From assembly GCA_910589655.1 (NCBI GenBank), contig CAJUTJ010000072.1, positions 1-7,528 on the forward strand: DNA of 7,528 nucleotides, read 5' to 3'. Under the pieces are notes generated by a model. It made no database searches. It saw only the letters and a list, made by a program, of their open reading frames with translations, and was not told where the DNA came from. Source of the DNA: an uncultured Acetatifactor sp. Lineage in GTDB: Bacteria; Bacillota; Clostridia; Lachnospirales; Lachnospiraceae. Shown in pieces: positions 1 through 5,565 of the stretch. Numbering within the stretch: the first letter of the stretch is position 1; every line of letters begins with the position of its first letter. Position numbers and translations under genes: made by a program.

Positions 1-148
1 AATCCCCCATGCCGCTTTAGCGGCTCAAATAGATATGAAAAACGCTGTCTTTCGCGTTTTTCTAACTGCTTCAGCAGTTTGGGAAACTTAATACTTCTTA
101 GGCAGTGTCTTTTGCTGCCTTAGAAGTATTTTTCACACTATTACCTCC
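1..148 (-). repeat. Hairpin/RBS repeat cassette, copy A, with a 12-codon mini-ORF
   Basis: Read on the minus strand, a ribosome binding site GGAGG (148-144) stands 7 nt before a GTG that opens a 12-codon reading frame (136-98, MKNTSKAAKDTA). A large hairpin overlaps it: arms 90-105 and 115-130, 16 bp with one mismatch and a 9-nt loop. Two more follow, AACTGC/GCAGTT (64-69/74-79) and GAAAAACGC/GCGTTTTTC (37-45/54-62). Then come the heptamer ATTTGAG (30-24), a small hairpin GCCGC/GCGGC (11-15/20-24) and CATGGGGGATT at the window edge. The same order (hairpin, ATTTGAG, hairpin, CAT, ribosome binding site) occurs before the kinase gene at 7218-7353. The edge motif ATGGGGGATT also precedes the 45-codon mini-ORF at 5554. 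I infer a modular repeat placing an initiation site in front of the next reading frame. The mini-ORF is too short to claim as a gene. Confidence 0.55.
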
Positions 149-300
149 GCAAACTGCAATATCCCTAAAATTCAGCCAACTTAAATCGTCAATGGGATAA
201 TGCGGTTACGGCTCTTTCTATCATCTATAATGCACAACCTAGATTGTATGTTATCCGGCCTGCCCGCTGACTTGAGCCGATAATGAACGGTTTAAGATGA
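137..300 (-). other. Probable structured 5' leader, no recognised riboswitch
   Basis: This lies downstream of the minus-strand promoter at 301-329 and upstream of the GGAGG at 148-144, so it is probably untranslated leader. It contains complementary segments: CGGCTC (209-214) with GAGCCG (274-279), and GGATAA (195-200) with TTATCC (251-256). These two pairings interlock and could form a pseudoknot. A smaller ACAAT/GTTGT hairpin lies between them. I compared it by eye with the common riboswitch cores I know and recognise none. A minus-strand frame is open from about 194 into the mini-ORF at 98 but has no credible start codon. Confidence 0.3.
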
Positions 301-329
301 ATGGTACGCTTGAGAATTGGTTTTGTCAA
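301..329 (-). promoter_or_regulatory. Sigma-A-type promoter facing the left edge
   Basis: On the minus strand a perfect -35 box TTGACA (329-324) is followed by a 17-bp spacer and a -10 box TACCAT (306-301; 4 of 6 matches to TATAAT). Transcription would start near 294 and run leftward through the structured leader and repeat copy A to a gene beyond the window. It lies after the subtilase terminator, so it should start a separate unit. Confidence 0.6.
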
Positions 330-340
330 GTATTTACGTC

Positions 341-365
341 GAAGGGAATCTTCAGAAGGGAATCT
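341..365. promoter_or_regulatory. Tandem 11-bp direct repeats upstream of the promoter
   Basis: GAAGGGAATCT occurs perfectly twice on the plus strand, at 341-351 and 355-365, 3 bp apart (period 14). The pair begins 11 bp upstream of the -35 box at 324-329. Two head-to-tail half-sites beside a -35 box are a typical arrangement for OmpR/PhoB-family response regulators. Assigning such a regulator is inference, and chance duplication is possible. Confidence 0.4.
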
Positions 366-369
366 GCAT

Positions 370-411
370 CGTCATTATCCGGAGAGCTTATCAAGCTGAC
401 AGATAATGACG
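370..411. promoter_or_regulatory. Nested dyad, possible operator
   Basis: Perfect 10-bp arms CGTCATTATC (370-379) and GATAATGACG (402-411) enclose a second stem AGCTT/AAGCT (385-389/393-397). Neither strand has a T-tract after it, so it does not look like an intrinsic terminator. It sits between the subtilase terminator and the left-facing promoter. The arm core GATAATG recurs at 196-202 and 279-285, which favours a protein-binding site, though the role is unproven. Confidence 0.35.
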
Positions 412-425
412 TGAGACATACTTCC

Positions 426-467
426 AAACAAAAACAAAGGCAAGGCACACAGGCGCCTTACCCTTTG
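426..467 (-). terminator. Intrinsic terminator after the subtilase gene
   Basis: About 30 nt after the subtilase stop, the minus strand folds into a stem with CAAAGGGTAAGGC-type and GCCTTGCCTTTG arms (467-455/446-435). It is two paired blocks of 5-6 bp with a small internal bulge and an 8-nt loop, followed directly by TTTTTGTTT. Position and T-tract fit a rho-independent terminator for the 499-2220 gene. Confidence 0.75.
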
Positions 468-498
468 CAAGCAAAACAGAATTCTGGCTCTATAGCTT

Positions 499-2220
499 TC
501 ACACCCCAATCAACGCATCAAAGGTCCCGACCATATTCAGCCGCCCATACCCCCACTCCCTGTTGGGATATGACACATCAAAGCTTCTGGACGCCCCGCG
601 GATAAAATAGTTCTTGATCTCCTTGCTCTCTACCACACTATTGTTCTGTTCCACAACAGCCCACTGCATAAACTGTGCAACGGCTCCCGCGGTCAGCGCC
701 GCCGCCAGAGAACTGGCAGACTCCTTCCCGTTTATGGTGGACACATTGACTCCCGGAGCGGCAAAGTCCGGCCGGATACTGCCGCATCTGGAAAAGCCCC
801 TTCCCGAATCAATGAAAAAGCTGTTATTGGATGCATCATAAGTGGAAACACCTATGACGCTGGAAGCCATGGAGGGTTCGGTTAACGTGATGTACGGGGA
901 GGATTCCAAGAAATAGACGGGTGCCGTCAAAAACTGTTTGATCGGCAGCCACATATTAAATTCACCGTTGTGTATCTCCCCCACGGCCTCCACCTGAAAC
1001 GTCCATATACCCGGCGTAGGATCCTGTACTCTCATGATTACAAGCTCCTCCCCCGATGTAGACTCCACAAGATAACCGGTGACGGTAACTCTCGATTTCT
1101 CGTAGATAAAGCTGTAAGTAATGCTGTCCCGCACCCCCAGCCTCACAGGCGGAATGGTCTCTCCTCCGGGAGTCCGGATAGCCATGGTAAAGATATCAGG
1201 CAGGCTTCCCCAAAGCTCTAAAAAAAATCCTTCAGCCCCTTGCTCTACCCGTACCTCCACCGTCCTGCTGTTGGCTCCGGCCGTGCCCTGATTATTCAGC
1301 TGTCCATGAAAATGATGGGCGGCATTTCCCTCGTTTCCACCCGCCGCCACAACGGCACGGCTCCGTTTTACCGCTACGGCGCTTAGATATCTGCCCAGAG
1401 GTGAATTTCCTGTATGATCCCCGTAATTGGTTCCCAAACCTATGCATATCACTACCGGCCTGCGGAACGGCTCCGCAAATCCGTCCGCATATTGGACTCC
1501 CAGCATAATATCATTTTCCTGATAAATAGGCACTCCGTGCGGCACCAAGTAAAAATCCCGGAGATAGGGTTTACATTCTTTCAGTTTTACTACCACAATA
1601 TCCGCATTGGGTGCCGCCCCCTGAAACTGATAACCGCCGCTTAACCTGCTGCCCGCCGCCACGGAGGCCATAGAACTGCCATGACCGATTTCGTCCCGGC
1701 TGGGTACGACGGAGTAGGGATCCTGAGACTGCAAGGCTCTGTTGATGTCCTCCCTTGTATATTCCGTACCGTACAAAAAACCCTCCGGCGGCTCTCCCGT
1801 CTGTATGGTCTGATCCCAAATTGCGAGAATACGGCTCGTTCCGTCCTCATTGCGGAACACGGGATCCGTGTAATCAATCCCCGTATCAATGCAGCAAATG
1901 ATCACTCCTCTCCCGGTAAGCGCCAGAGGCTCCCTCTGTACCTGCGTAATGCCGCTTGCTATCAGGCTGTTGGGGTCGAATGCGCCTAACCCGCCTCCCT
2001 CCTGCATTAGGCCATACAGCTTAGGCACTCCCCGATAGGCGGAAAAATAGTCCTGCGGATCCCTCAGCTCATCTCTCCCGAAATAGATAATATTGTACAA
2101 GCCCTCCACACTGGCATAACACTGTTCATCCGTATAATTCTCCAGCAGCCAGACCGGAAAATCCGTGATGGCATCATAATAATCATTGGAAAGTATCCTC
2201 TCTCTGCAATCCACAGGCAT
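499..2220 (-). CDS. Csp-like S8 family subtilisin-type serine protease
   Basis: A 573-residue subtilase. Asp112 lies in IDTGID, His180 in IGHGSSMAS, the oxyanion Asn296 in AAGGNEGN, and the Ser504 region in ESASSLAAALTAG, after the typical RPDFAAPGVNV block (483-493). The usual GTSxA around the serine is ASSLA here, but the serine is kept, so the triad looks complete. A beta-rich insert of about 130 residues (roughly 317-445) separates the Asn and Ser blocks, matching the jellyroll insert known from clostridial CspB-type proteases. Residues 1-100 resemble the short prodomain of that group. There is no signal peptide or membrane anchor, so the protein is probably intracellular or spore-associated. 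Csp proteases of spore-formers process the cortex hydrolase SleC during germination, but paralogues of unknown substrate are common, so that role is not assumed. The start is supported by GGAGGGAGGGG just upstream, a site that also lies in a terminator stem. It follows the transporter operon by 61 bp. Confidence 0.93.
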   Translation of the reverse strand: MPVDCRERILSNDYYDAITDFPVWLLENYTDEQCYASVEGLYNIIYFGRDELRDPQDYFSAYRGVPKLYGLMQEGGGLGAFDPNSLIASGITQVQREPLALTGRGVIICCIDTGIDYTDPVFRNEDGTSRILAIWDQTIQTGEPPEGFLYGTEYTREDINRALQSQDPYSVVPSRDEIGHGSSMASVAAGSRLSGGYQFQGAAPNADIVVVKLKECKPYLRDFYLVPHGVPIYQENDIMLGVQYADGFAEPFRRPVVICIGLGTNYGDHTGNSPLGRYLSAVAVKRSRAVVAAGGNEGNAAHHFHGQLNNQGTAGANSRTVEVRVEQGAEGFFLELWGSLPDIFTMAIRTPGGETIPPVRLGVRDSITYSFIYEKSRVTVTGYLVESTSGEELVIMRVQDPTPGIWTFQVEAVGEIHNGEFNMWLPIKQFLTAPVYFLESSPYITLTEPSMASSVIGVSTYDASNNSFFIDSGRGFSRCGSIRPDFAAPGVNVSTINGKESASSLAAALTAGAVAQFMQWAVVEQNNSVVESKEIKNYFIRGASRSFDVSYPNREWGYGRLNMVGTFDALIGV

Positions 2221-2271
2221 AAAAAACCCCTCCCTCCTGCATATACACTATCATATGCAGGAGGAAAGGAT
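2221..2271 (-). terminator. Intrinsic terminator overlapping the subtilase RBS
   Basis: On the minus strand a perfect 12-bp stem CCTCCTGCATAT/ATATGCAGGAGG (2264-2253/2244-2233) with an 8-nt loop can be extended outward by 7 more pairs, three of them G-U wobbles, to 2271/2226. TTTTTT (2226-2221) follows directly, then the ATG of the subtilase at 2220. It lies 10 nt after the permease stop, so it should end the transporter transcript. The purine-rich ribosome binding site of the subtilase lies inside the 3' arm and would be masked when the stem forms. Confidence 0.8.
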
Positions 2272-2281
2272 AATGTTCCCG

Positions 2282-4267
2282 TCACATCTGTTTTACGATT
2301 TTATAATAAGTTCCCGACGTCTGTTTATAACAGATACTGTAAAATACGGCAAACGCACCACTGGTAGCAAGGACGCACATCAGCAGCAGATGGCTCTCAT
2401 AAAAGCTGATGGCTCCCAACAGCAGCAATATCATCCTATATGCCATTGCCGTGTGCAGCAGAGCCCCCGCCAAGGGCAGCAGAAATACCATTTTAATCTG
2501 CTTTCTAATGGTGCGGCGGATTTCCTCATCGCCGAGTCCCACCTTCTGCATAATTTCGAAGTTTTTCTGATCCTCAAAGCCTTCGGTAATCTGTTTATAA
2601 TACATAATTATCAAAAGACAAATCAAAAAGATTAATCCGAAAAAGATACCGATAAACAGCAGGCTTCCGTACATGCTTTCCATTTCCAGCAGGTTCTGAC
2701 GATAATCGGTATAACCAGCAAAACCGTTTAACCCGGATACATACTGCTCCATGGCTGCCGAAAAACCGTCTGCCGCCTCCCCCTCTCTGGGAAGGTCAAA
2801 GCAGCAGATATACGTCCAGCTGCCGGCGCCGTCCGTATTTAAAAGTCCCGCGATTTCCAAAAGCTGACTCTCATCCGCCGTCACAATCATATAGCTGCGT
2901 TCAAAGGTATCATACTCGACCTTGCGTCCAAAATAGCTGCTGTGCAGCTCTTTTTTCACTATAAATTCTTTCTCCCCAAACCGTACACGGTCACTGGCAA
3001 AATCCCATCCTGTGGAAAAAATCAACACCTCTCCCGGATTCAGACTTTCCGAAGCCCCTTCCGCACGATTATATTCTTCCAGTGTGACCAGCTTTACCAC
3101 GAACCAATTCTTATAATCCGATCCCAAGTCCTGATCGACAAGGAATTGTCCGTCCTCCAGATGGGCGGAAAGCTTTACCCTTGCGTAGTCCAGCCAATTC
3201 TCCGGTTCCACGCCATATTCCGCCGCTAAAGCCGACGCCTGATCTCTCAACGCCTGTCTGTCCGTAGGATTCTGCCCTATAAAAGAAATCTGTACATTCC
3301 GGTTAAATTGAGAGGATGTGATGGAATCCATACCCAGATACACCGAAAGAGAACACACCACCGTAATAATTACCATTGTGGAGAAAACACAAATATTAGA
3401 TAAGCTGGCCGCGTTTTTCTTCATGCGGTAGAGCATACCGGACACGGTAATAAAATTTTCCGGCCGGTAAAACAACTTTTTATTTTTCTTTATCATTTTT
3501 AGAAAAGTAATACTGCCGGAGGTGAACAGAAAATAGGTTCCTATTATCACCAAAAATACCGCCAGAAAGAAATCAATAAATATCATGTTGTCCAGCTTCG
3601 CCGCCATGGCCCGGTGATATCCCTCCCCCAGCGCCAGAACGCCGACGGTACTCCAAATCCATGTAAACCGAGGCGTTTTCTCCCCGCTTTTTGCATCACT
3701 CATCAGCTCTATGGGATTGGTTCTGCCCACCTGAATTAAATTAACAAACAGATTCAGTCCGGTAATAAATGCGTAAAATACTATAACATCCATAACCGCC
3801 TTGGGGCTTACGGCAAATTCTACATTCACCGGCATTCCTGCCAGATTTAGGAGAAGCAGAAATATCAATCGTGAAAACAATAGTCCCAGAACAACCGCCG
3901 CAATAATGACAATCCCATAAATCATCACGCTTTCCCAAAACATCATAATACCGATATGCTTCTTCTCTAACCCCAAAATACTGTACAGTCCCAGTTCACG
4001 TTTTCTCCGCTTGATAAGAAAGCTATTGGTATAATATAAAAAGGGAACCATAATTACGCTCAAAAGCCCGAACCCGATTTGTACCAATATCAAGGCATAA
4101 ACACCCTTGGGCAAAGTGTACATAATATCGTTCTTCAATATTAAGTCAAAAACAAAATAAGTAAACATGGCAAAAATGCTGATTCCGATATAGGGCAGAT
4201 ACGTGGAACCGTTCTTCCGGATATTATTGGCTGCCATTTTGGGGAGCAGATTCATTTTCTTTTTCAT
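2282..4267 (-). CDS. BceB-like ABC transporter permease (FtsX fold, peptide-antibiotic type)
   Basis: A 661-residue membrane protein. Predicted helices lie near 23-44, 55-80, 105-140, 157-180, 202-218, 229-250, 291-312, 534-557, 591-617 and 624-645. That is 10 segments, with a large soluble domain (about 313-530) between helices 7 and 8, the hallmark of BceB/VraG-type permeases. The cytoplasmic sequence RKRELGLYSILGL (89-100) after helix 2 and the C-terminal segment around FEIMQKVGLGDEEI (570-583) are typical of the FtsX family. Such permeases pair with a BceA-type ATPase to protect against bacitracin-like or lantibiotic peptides and to activate an intramembrane-sensing kinase. A longer reading frame begins at 4369, but I chose 4267 because GGAGG (4278-4274) stands 6 nt before it and the ATG follows the ATPase stop by one base. 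The specific peptide substrate cannot be read from the sequence. The protein depends on the neighbouring ATPase, which is interrupted. Confidence 0.93.
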   Translation of the reverse strand: MKKKMNLLPKMAANNIRKNGSTYLPYIGISIFAMFTYFVFDLILKNDIMYTLPKGVYALILVQIGFGLLSVIMVPFLYYTNSFLIKRRKRELGLYSILGLEKKHIGIMMFWESVMIYGIVIIAAVVLGLLFSRLIFLLLLNLAGMPVNVEFAVSPKAVMDVIVFYAFITGLNLFVNLIQVGRTNPIELMSDAKSGEKTPRFTWIWSTVGVLALGEGYHRAMAAKLDNMIFIDFFLAVFLVIIGTYFLFTSGSITFLKMIKKNKKLFYRPENFITVSGMLYRMKKNAASLSNICVFSTMVIITVVCSLSVYLGMDSITSSQFNRNVQISFIGQNPTDRQALRDQASALAAEYGVEPENWLDYARVKLSAHLEDGQFLVDQDLGSDYKNWFVVKLVTLEEYNRAEGASESLNPGEVLIFSTGWDFASDRVRFGEKEFIVKKELHSSYFGRKVEYDTFERSYMIVTADESQLLEIAGLLNTDGAGSWTYICCFDLPREGEAADGFSAAMEQYVSGLNGFAGYTDYRQNLLEMESMYGSLLFIGIFFGLIFLICLLIIMYYKQITEGFEDQKNFEIMQKVGLGDEEIRRTIRKQIKMVFLLPLAGALLHTAMAYRMILLLLGAISFYESHLLLMCVLATSGAFAVFYSICYKQTSGTYYKIVKQM

Positions 4268-4268
4268 C

Positions 4269-5228
4269 TCACGCCTCCCCCTTTCCCTGACATGCCGTTT
4301 CCACAGTCCTGTTTCCGGAGCTTTCTGCCTTTTTATTATAAGCCACGCTTCCGCCTGCTTCATACCCATCTACGGTTCCATTGGTGTTTGGAGCGGTTTC
4401 CTCCCCGTCTACACTGCCGTCATTGTTTTGGACGGTTTCTTCCCTGTCTCCACTGCCGTCTACATCCCGGCTTATTTTTTCCGCCTGCAGAACGGTCAGG
4501 GTATCGGAAATCTTGCGGTACATTTCCTCGTCCGACAACCGGCCTCTGTAAATCTGGTTGAACACGCTGCCGTCTTTGATAAACAGCACTCGTCCTGCCC
4601 TGCTTGCCGCCTGAATACTGTGAGTTACCATAACAATGGTCTGTCCGTCTTCATTTACCTCCGCAAAAATGCGCAGCAGTTTGTCGGAAGCCTTGGAGTC
4701 TAACGCTCCTGTGGGTTCATCCGCCAGCACGATCTGAGGTCCGGTGATCAACGCTCTGGCTACCGCCGTCCTCTGTTTCTGGCCGCCTGAGACTTCGTAG
4801 GGGTACTTTTCCAACAGCTCCGAAATTCCAAGCTTCTTTGCCAGAGGCTTAAGGCGCTCCTCCATCTTCCCGTACTCACAGCCCGCCAGCACCATCGGCA
4901 GAAATATATTATCCTTAAGAGACAGCGAATCCAGCAGATTAAAGTCCTGAAACACGAAGCCCAAATTATCCCTGCGGAAAGCGCATAATTCCTTCTGCTT
5001 AATATCCGCCATATTTTTACCGGCCAAGATAACGGCTCCCTTGGTAGGCTTATCCAGAGAAGCCATAATATTAAGCAGCGTTGTCTTGCCGGAGCCGGAC
5101 TCCCCCATGATCGCTACATACTCGCCCTACTCCACAGAGAAATTTACATTATCCAGAGCCTGTACCTTGCTGCCTCCCAGACGGGTGGTGTATATTTTCC
5201 TTACATTTTTTACTTCTAACAGTGCCAT
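4269..5228 (-). pseudogene. BceA-like ABC transporter ATPase interrupted by an in-frame TAG at codon 34
   Basis: From the ATG at 5228, with GGAGG at 5239-5235 and 6-nt spacing, the frame reads MALLEVKNVRKIYTT and reaches TAG at 5129-5127 (codon 34). It continues in the same frame with GEYVAIMGESGSGKTTLLN to the stop at 4269, 319 codons plus stop. Motifs are Tyr13 (A-loop), Walker A GESGSGKT (42-49), Q-loop Gln94, signature VSGGQ (146-150), Walker B IVLADE (166-171), D-loop ALDS (175-178) and His203. The family normally has a charged or polar residue at position 34, so CAG or AAG changed to TAG is the simplest history. The next ATG is codon 41 (5108). It has no clear ribosome binding site, and restart there would remove the A-loop and first strand. 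After the conserved core (about 253 residues) comes an unusual acidic Asp/Gly/Glu/Asn-rich tail. One base separates it from the permease gene, so the two form an operon. Readthrough, suppression or a sequencing error remain possible. Confidence 0.82.
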
Positions 5229-5247
5229 ATTCTTCCTCCGATTCTCC

Positions 5248-5356
5248 TGCCGTATACGGCAAATGTTCCGTTCCGCACCTTGGTGCATGTTATGATGCGG
5301 AAAGTTTTCAATTCTTTATTTGTACTTCCACAGAATCTGTATCACTACTTTGATAC
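5248..5356 (-). other. Transporter mRNA leader with three dyads
   Basis: Between the predicted transcription start (near 5351) and the ATPase start lies a leader of about 120 nt with no gene. It holds GTATCA/TGATAC (5339-5344/5351-5356), GCACC/GGTGC (5275-5279/5282-5286, with a competing CCGCA/TGCGG pairing to 5296-5300) and a perfect 14-bp palindrome TGCCGTATACGGCA (5248-5261). The palindrome lies 9 nt upstream of the ribosome binding site. They could be RNA stems or operators. No T-tract follows, so I do not call a terminator. Confidence 0.4.
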
Positions 5357-5357
5357 A

Positions 5358-5386
5358 ATGATACAAGAGAAAGAAACGGCTTGCAA
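5358..5386 (-). promoter_or_regulatory. Candidate sigma-A promoter of the ABC transporter operon
   Basis: On the minus strand TTGCAA (5386-5381; 4 of 6 matches to TTGACA) is followed by a 17-bp spacer and TATCAT (5363-5358; 5 of 6 matches to TATAAT). The weak -35 box next to a dyad operator suggests an activator-dependent promoter, as expected for transporters controlled by a BceR-type regulator. It gives the ATPase and permease their own transcript, separate from the kinase. Confidence 0.55.
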
Positions 5387-5394
5387 TAGAAAAA

Positions 5395-5431
5395 CCTTAC
5401 ACTTTCTTTTTTAAGCTTACGGTTTTGTAAG
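5395..5431 (-). promoter_or_regulatory. BceR-like operator: dyad plus downstream half-site
   Basis: On the minus strand CTTACAAAACCGTAAG (5431-5416) contains TTACA-N4-CGTAA, one base off the TNACA-N4-TGTAA inverted repeat described for BceR-like regulators of Bacillus. After a 14-nt A-rich linker comes TGTAAGG (5401-5395), a further half-site, then 8 nt to the -35 box. As I recall, the Bacillus bceA promoter has a similar main site, A-rich linker and secondary site. The segments can also pair as RNA (AACCTTAC with GTAAGGTT, or with the inner GTAAG), so an attenuator is an alternative reading. I favour DNA binding because of the promoter geometry and the BceS/BceAB neighbours. Confidence 0.55.
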
Positions 5432-5554
5432 GTTACTATGAAAGTATTGAATCTTGCCTGCGGAAAACGCGAGGCGTTTCGTGCTCCCTTGCACGAAATC
5501 CCGAGACTGCTGTGCGCCAAACCCGCTGTCCTTCGGGTTTGTGTGCATCTTCAT
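5417..5554 (-). CDS. Hypothetical 45-residue mini-ORF inside a structured repeat
   Basis: An ATG at 5554 follows GGGGG (5565-5561) by 6 nt and opens a 45-codon frame beginning MKMHTNPKDSGFGAQQSRDF and ending NLTKP. It has no membrane segment, signal peptide or cysteine pattern, and I do not recognise a family. The start with this ribosome binding site is preferred over an upstream ATG at 5599. The frame is full of hairpins: CAAACCCG/CGGGTTTG (5518-5525/5534-5541), TTTCGTGC/GCACGAAA (5477-5484/5491-5498) and AAACGC/GCGTTT (5465-5470/5474-5479). Its stop codon lies inside the BceR-like operator. The structure may be the selected feature and the peptide incidental, so expression is uncertain. 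Confidence 0.35.
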   Translation of the reverse strand: MKMHTNPKDSGFGAQQSRDFVQGSTKRLAFSAGKIQYFHSNLTKP

Positions 5555-5559
5555 AGTAA
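5433..5559. repeat. Small inverted-repeat-bounded element with nested hairpins
   Basis: Perfect 10-bp terminal inverted repeats TTACTATGAA (5433-5442) and TTCATAGTAA (5550-5559) enclose three internal stems at 5465-5479, 5477-5498 and 5518-5541, giving a cloverleaf-like layout in about 127 bp. The right arm contains the ATG of the 45-codon mini-ORF, so folding would pair the start codon with the end of the frame. The hairpin loop read as GAAGGACAG resembles the GAAAGACAG loop at 46-54, which links this element to repeat copy A. Size and arms suggest a MITE-like or REP-like repeat; no flanking target duplication was established. Confidence 0.45.
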
Positions 5560-5565
5560 TCCCCC

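Noticed and set aside
90..133. Large hairpin plus T-run as a plus-strand terminator
   Set aside because: The T residues lie partly in the stem, no plus-strand gene precedes it, and the hairpin is better explained as part of the repeat cassette.
2186..2635. Plus-strand reading frame of 149 codons
   Set aside because: It lies opposite the permease and subtilase starts, lacks a ribosome binding site, and has low-complexity composition typical of an antisense shadow.
4268..4369. N-terminal extension of the permease to 4369
   Set aside because: It would overlap the ATPase gene by 34 codons in another frame; the ATG at 4267 has a well-spaced GGAGG and gives the usual BceB N-terminus.
4269..5108. 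Treating the ATPase as an intact gene starting at codon 41
   Set aside because: That start has no clear ribosome binding site and would omit the A-loop tyrosine and first strand, while a good start and in-frame N-terminus lie upstream of the TAG.
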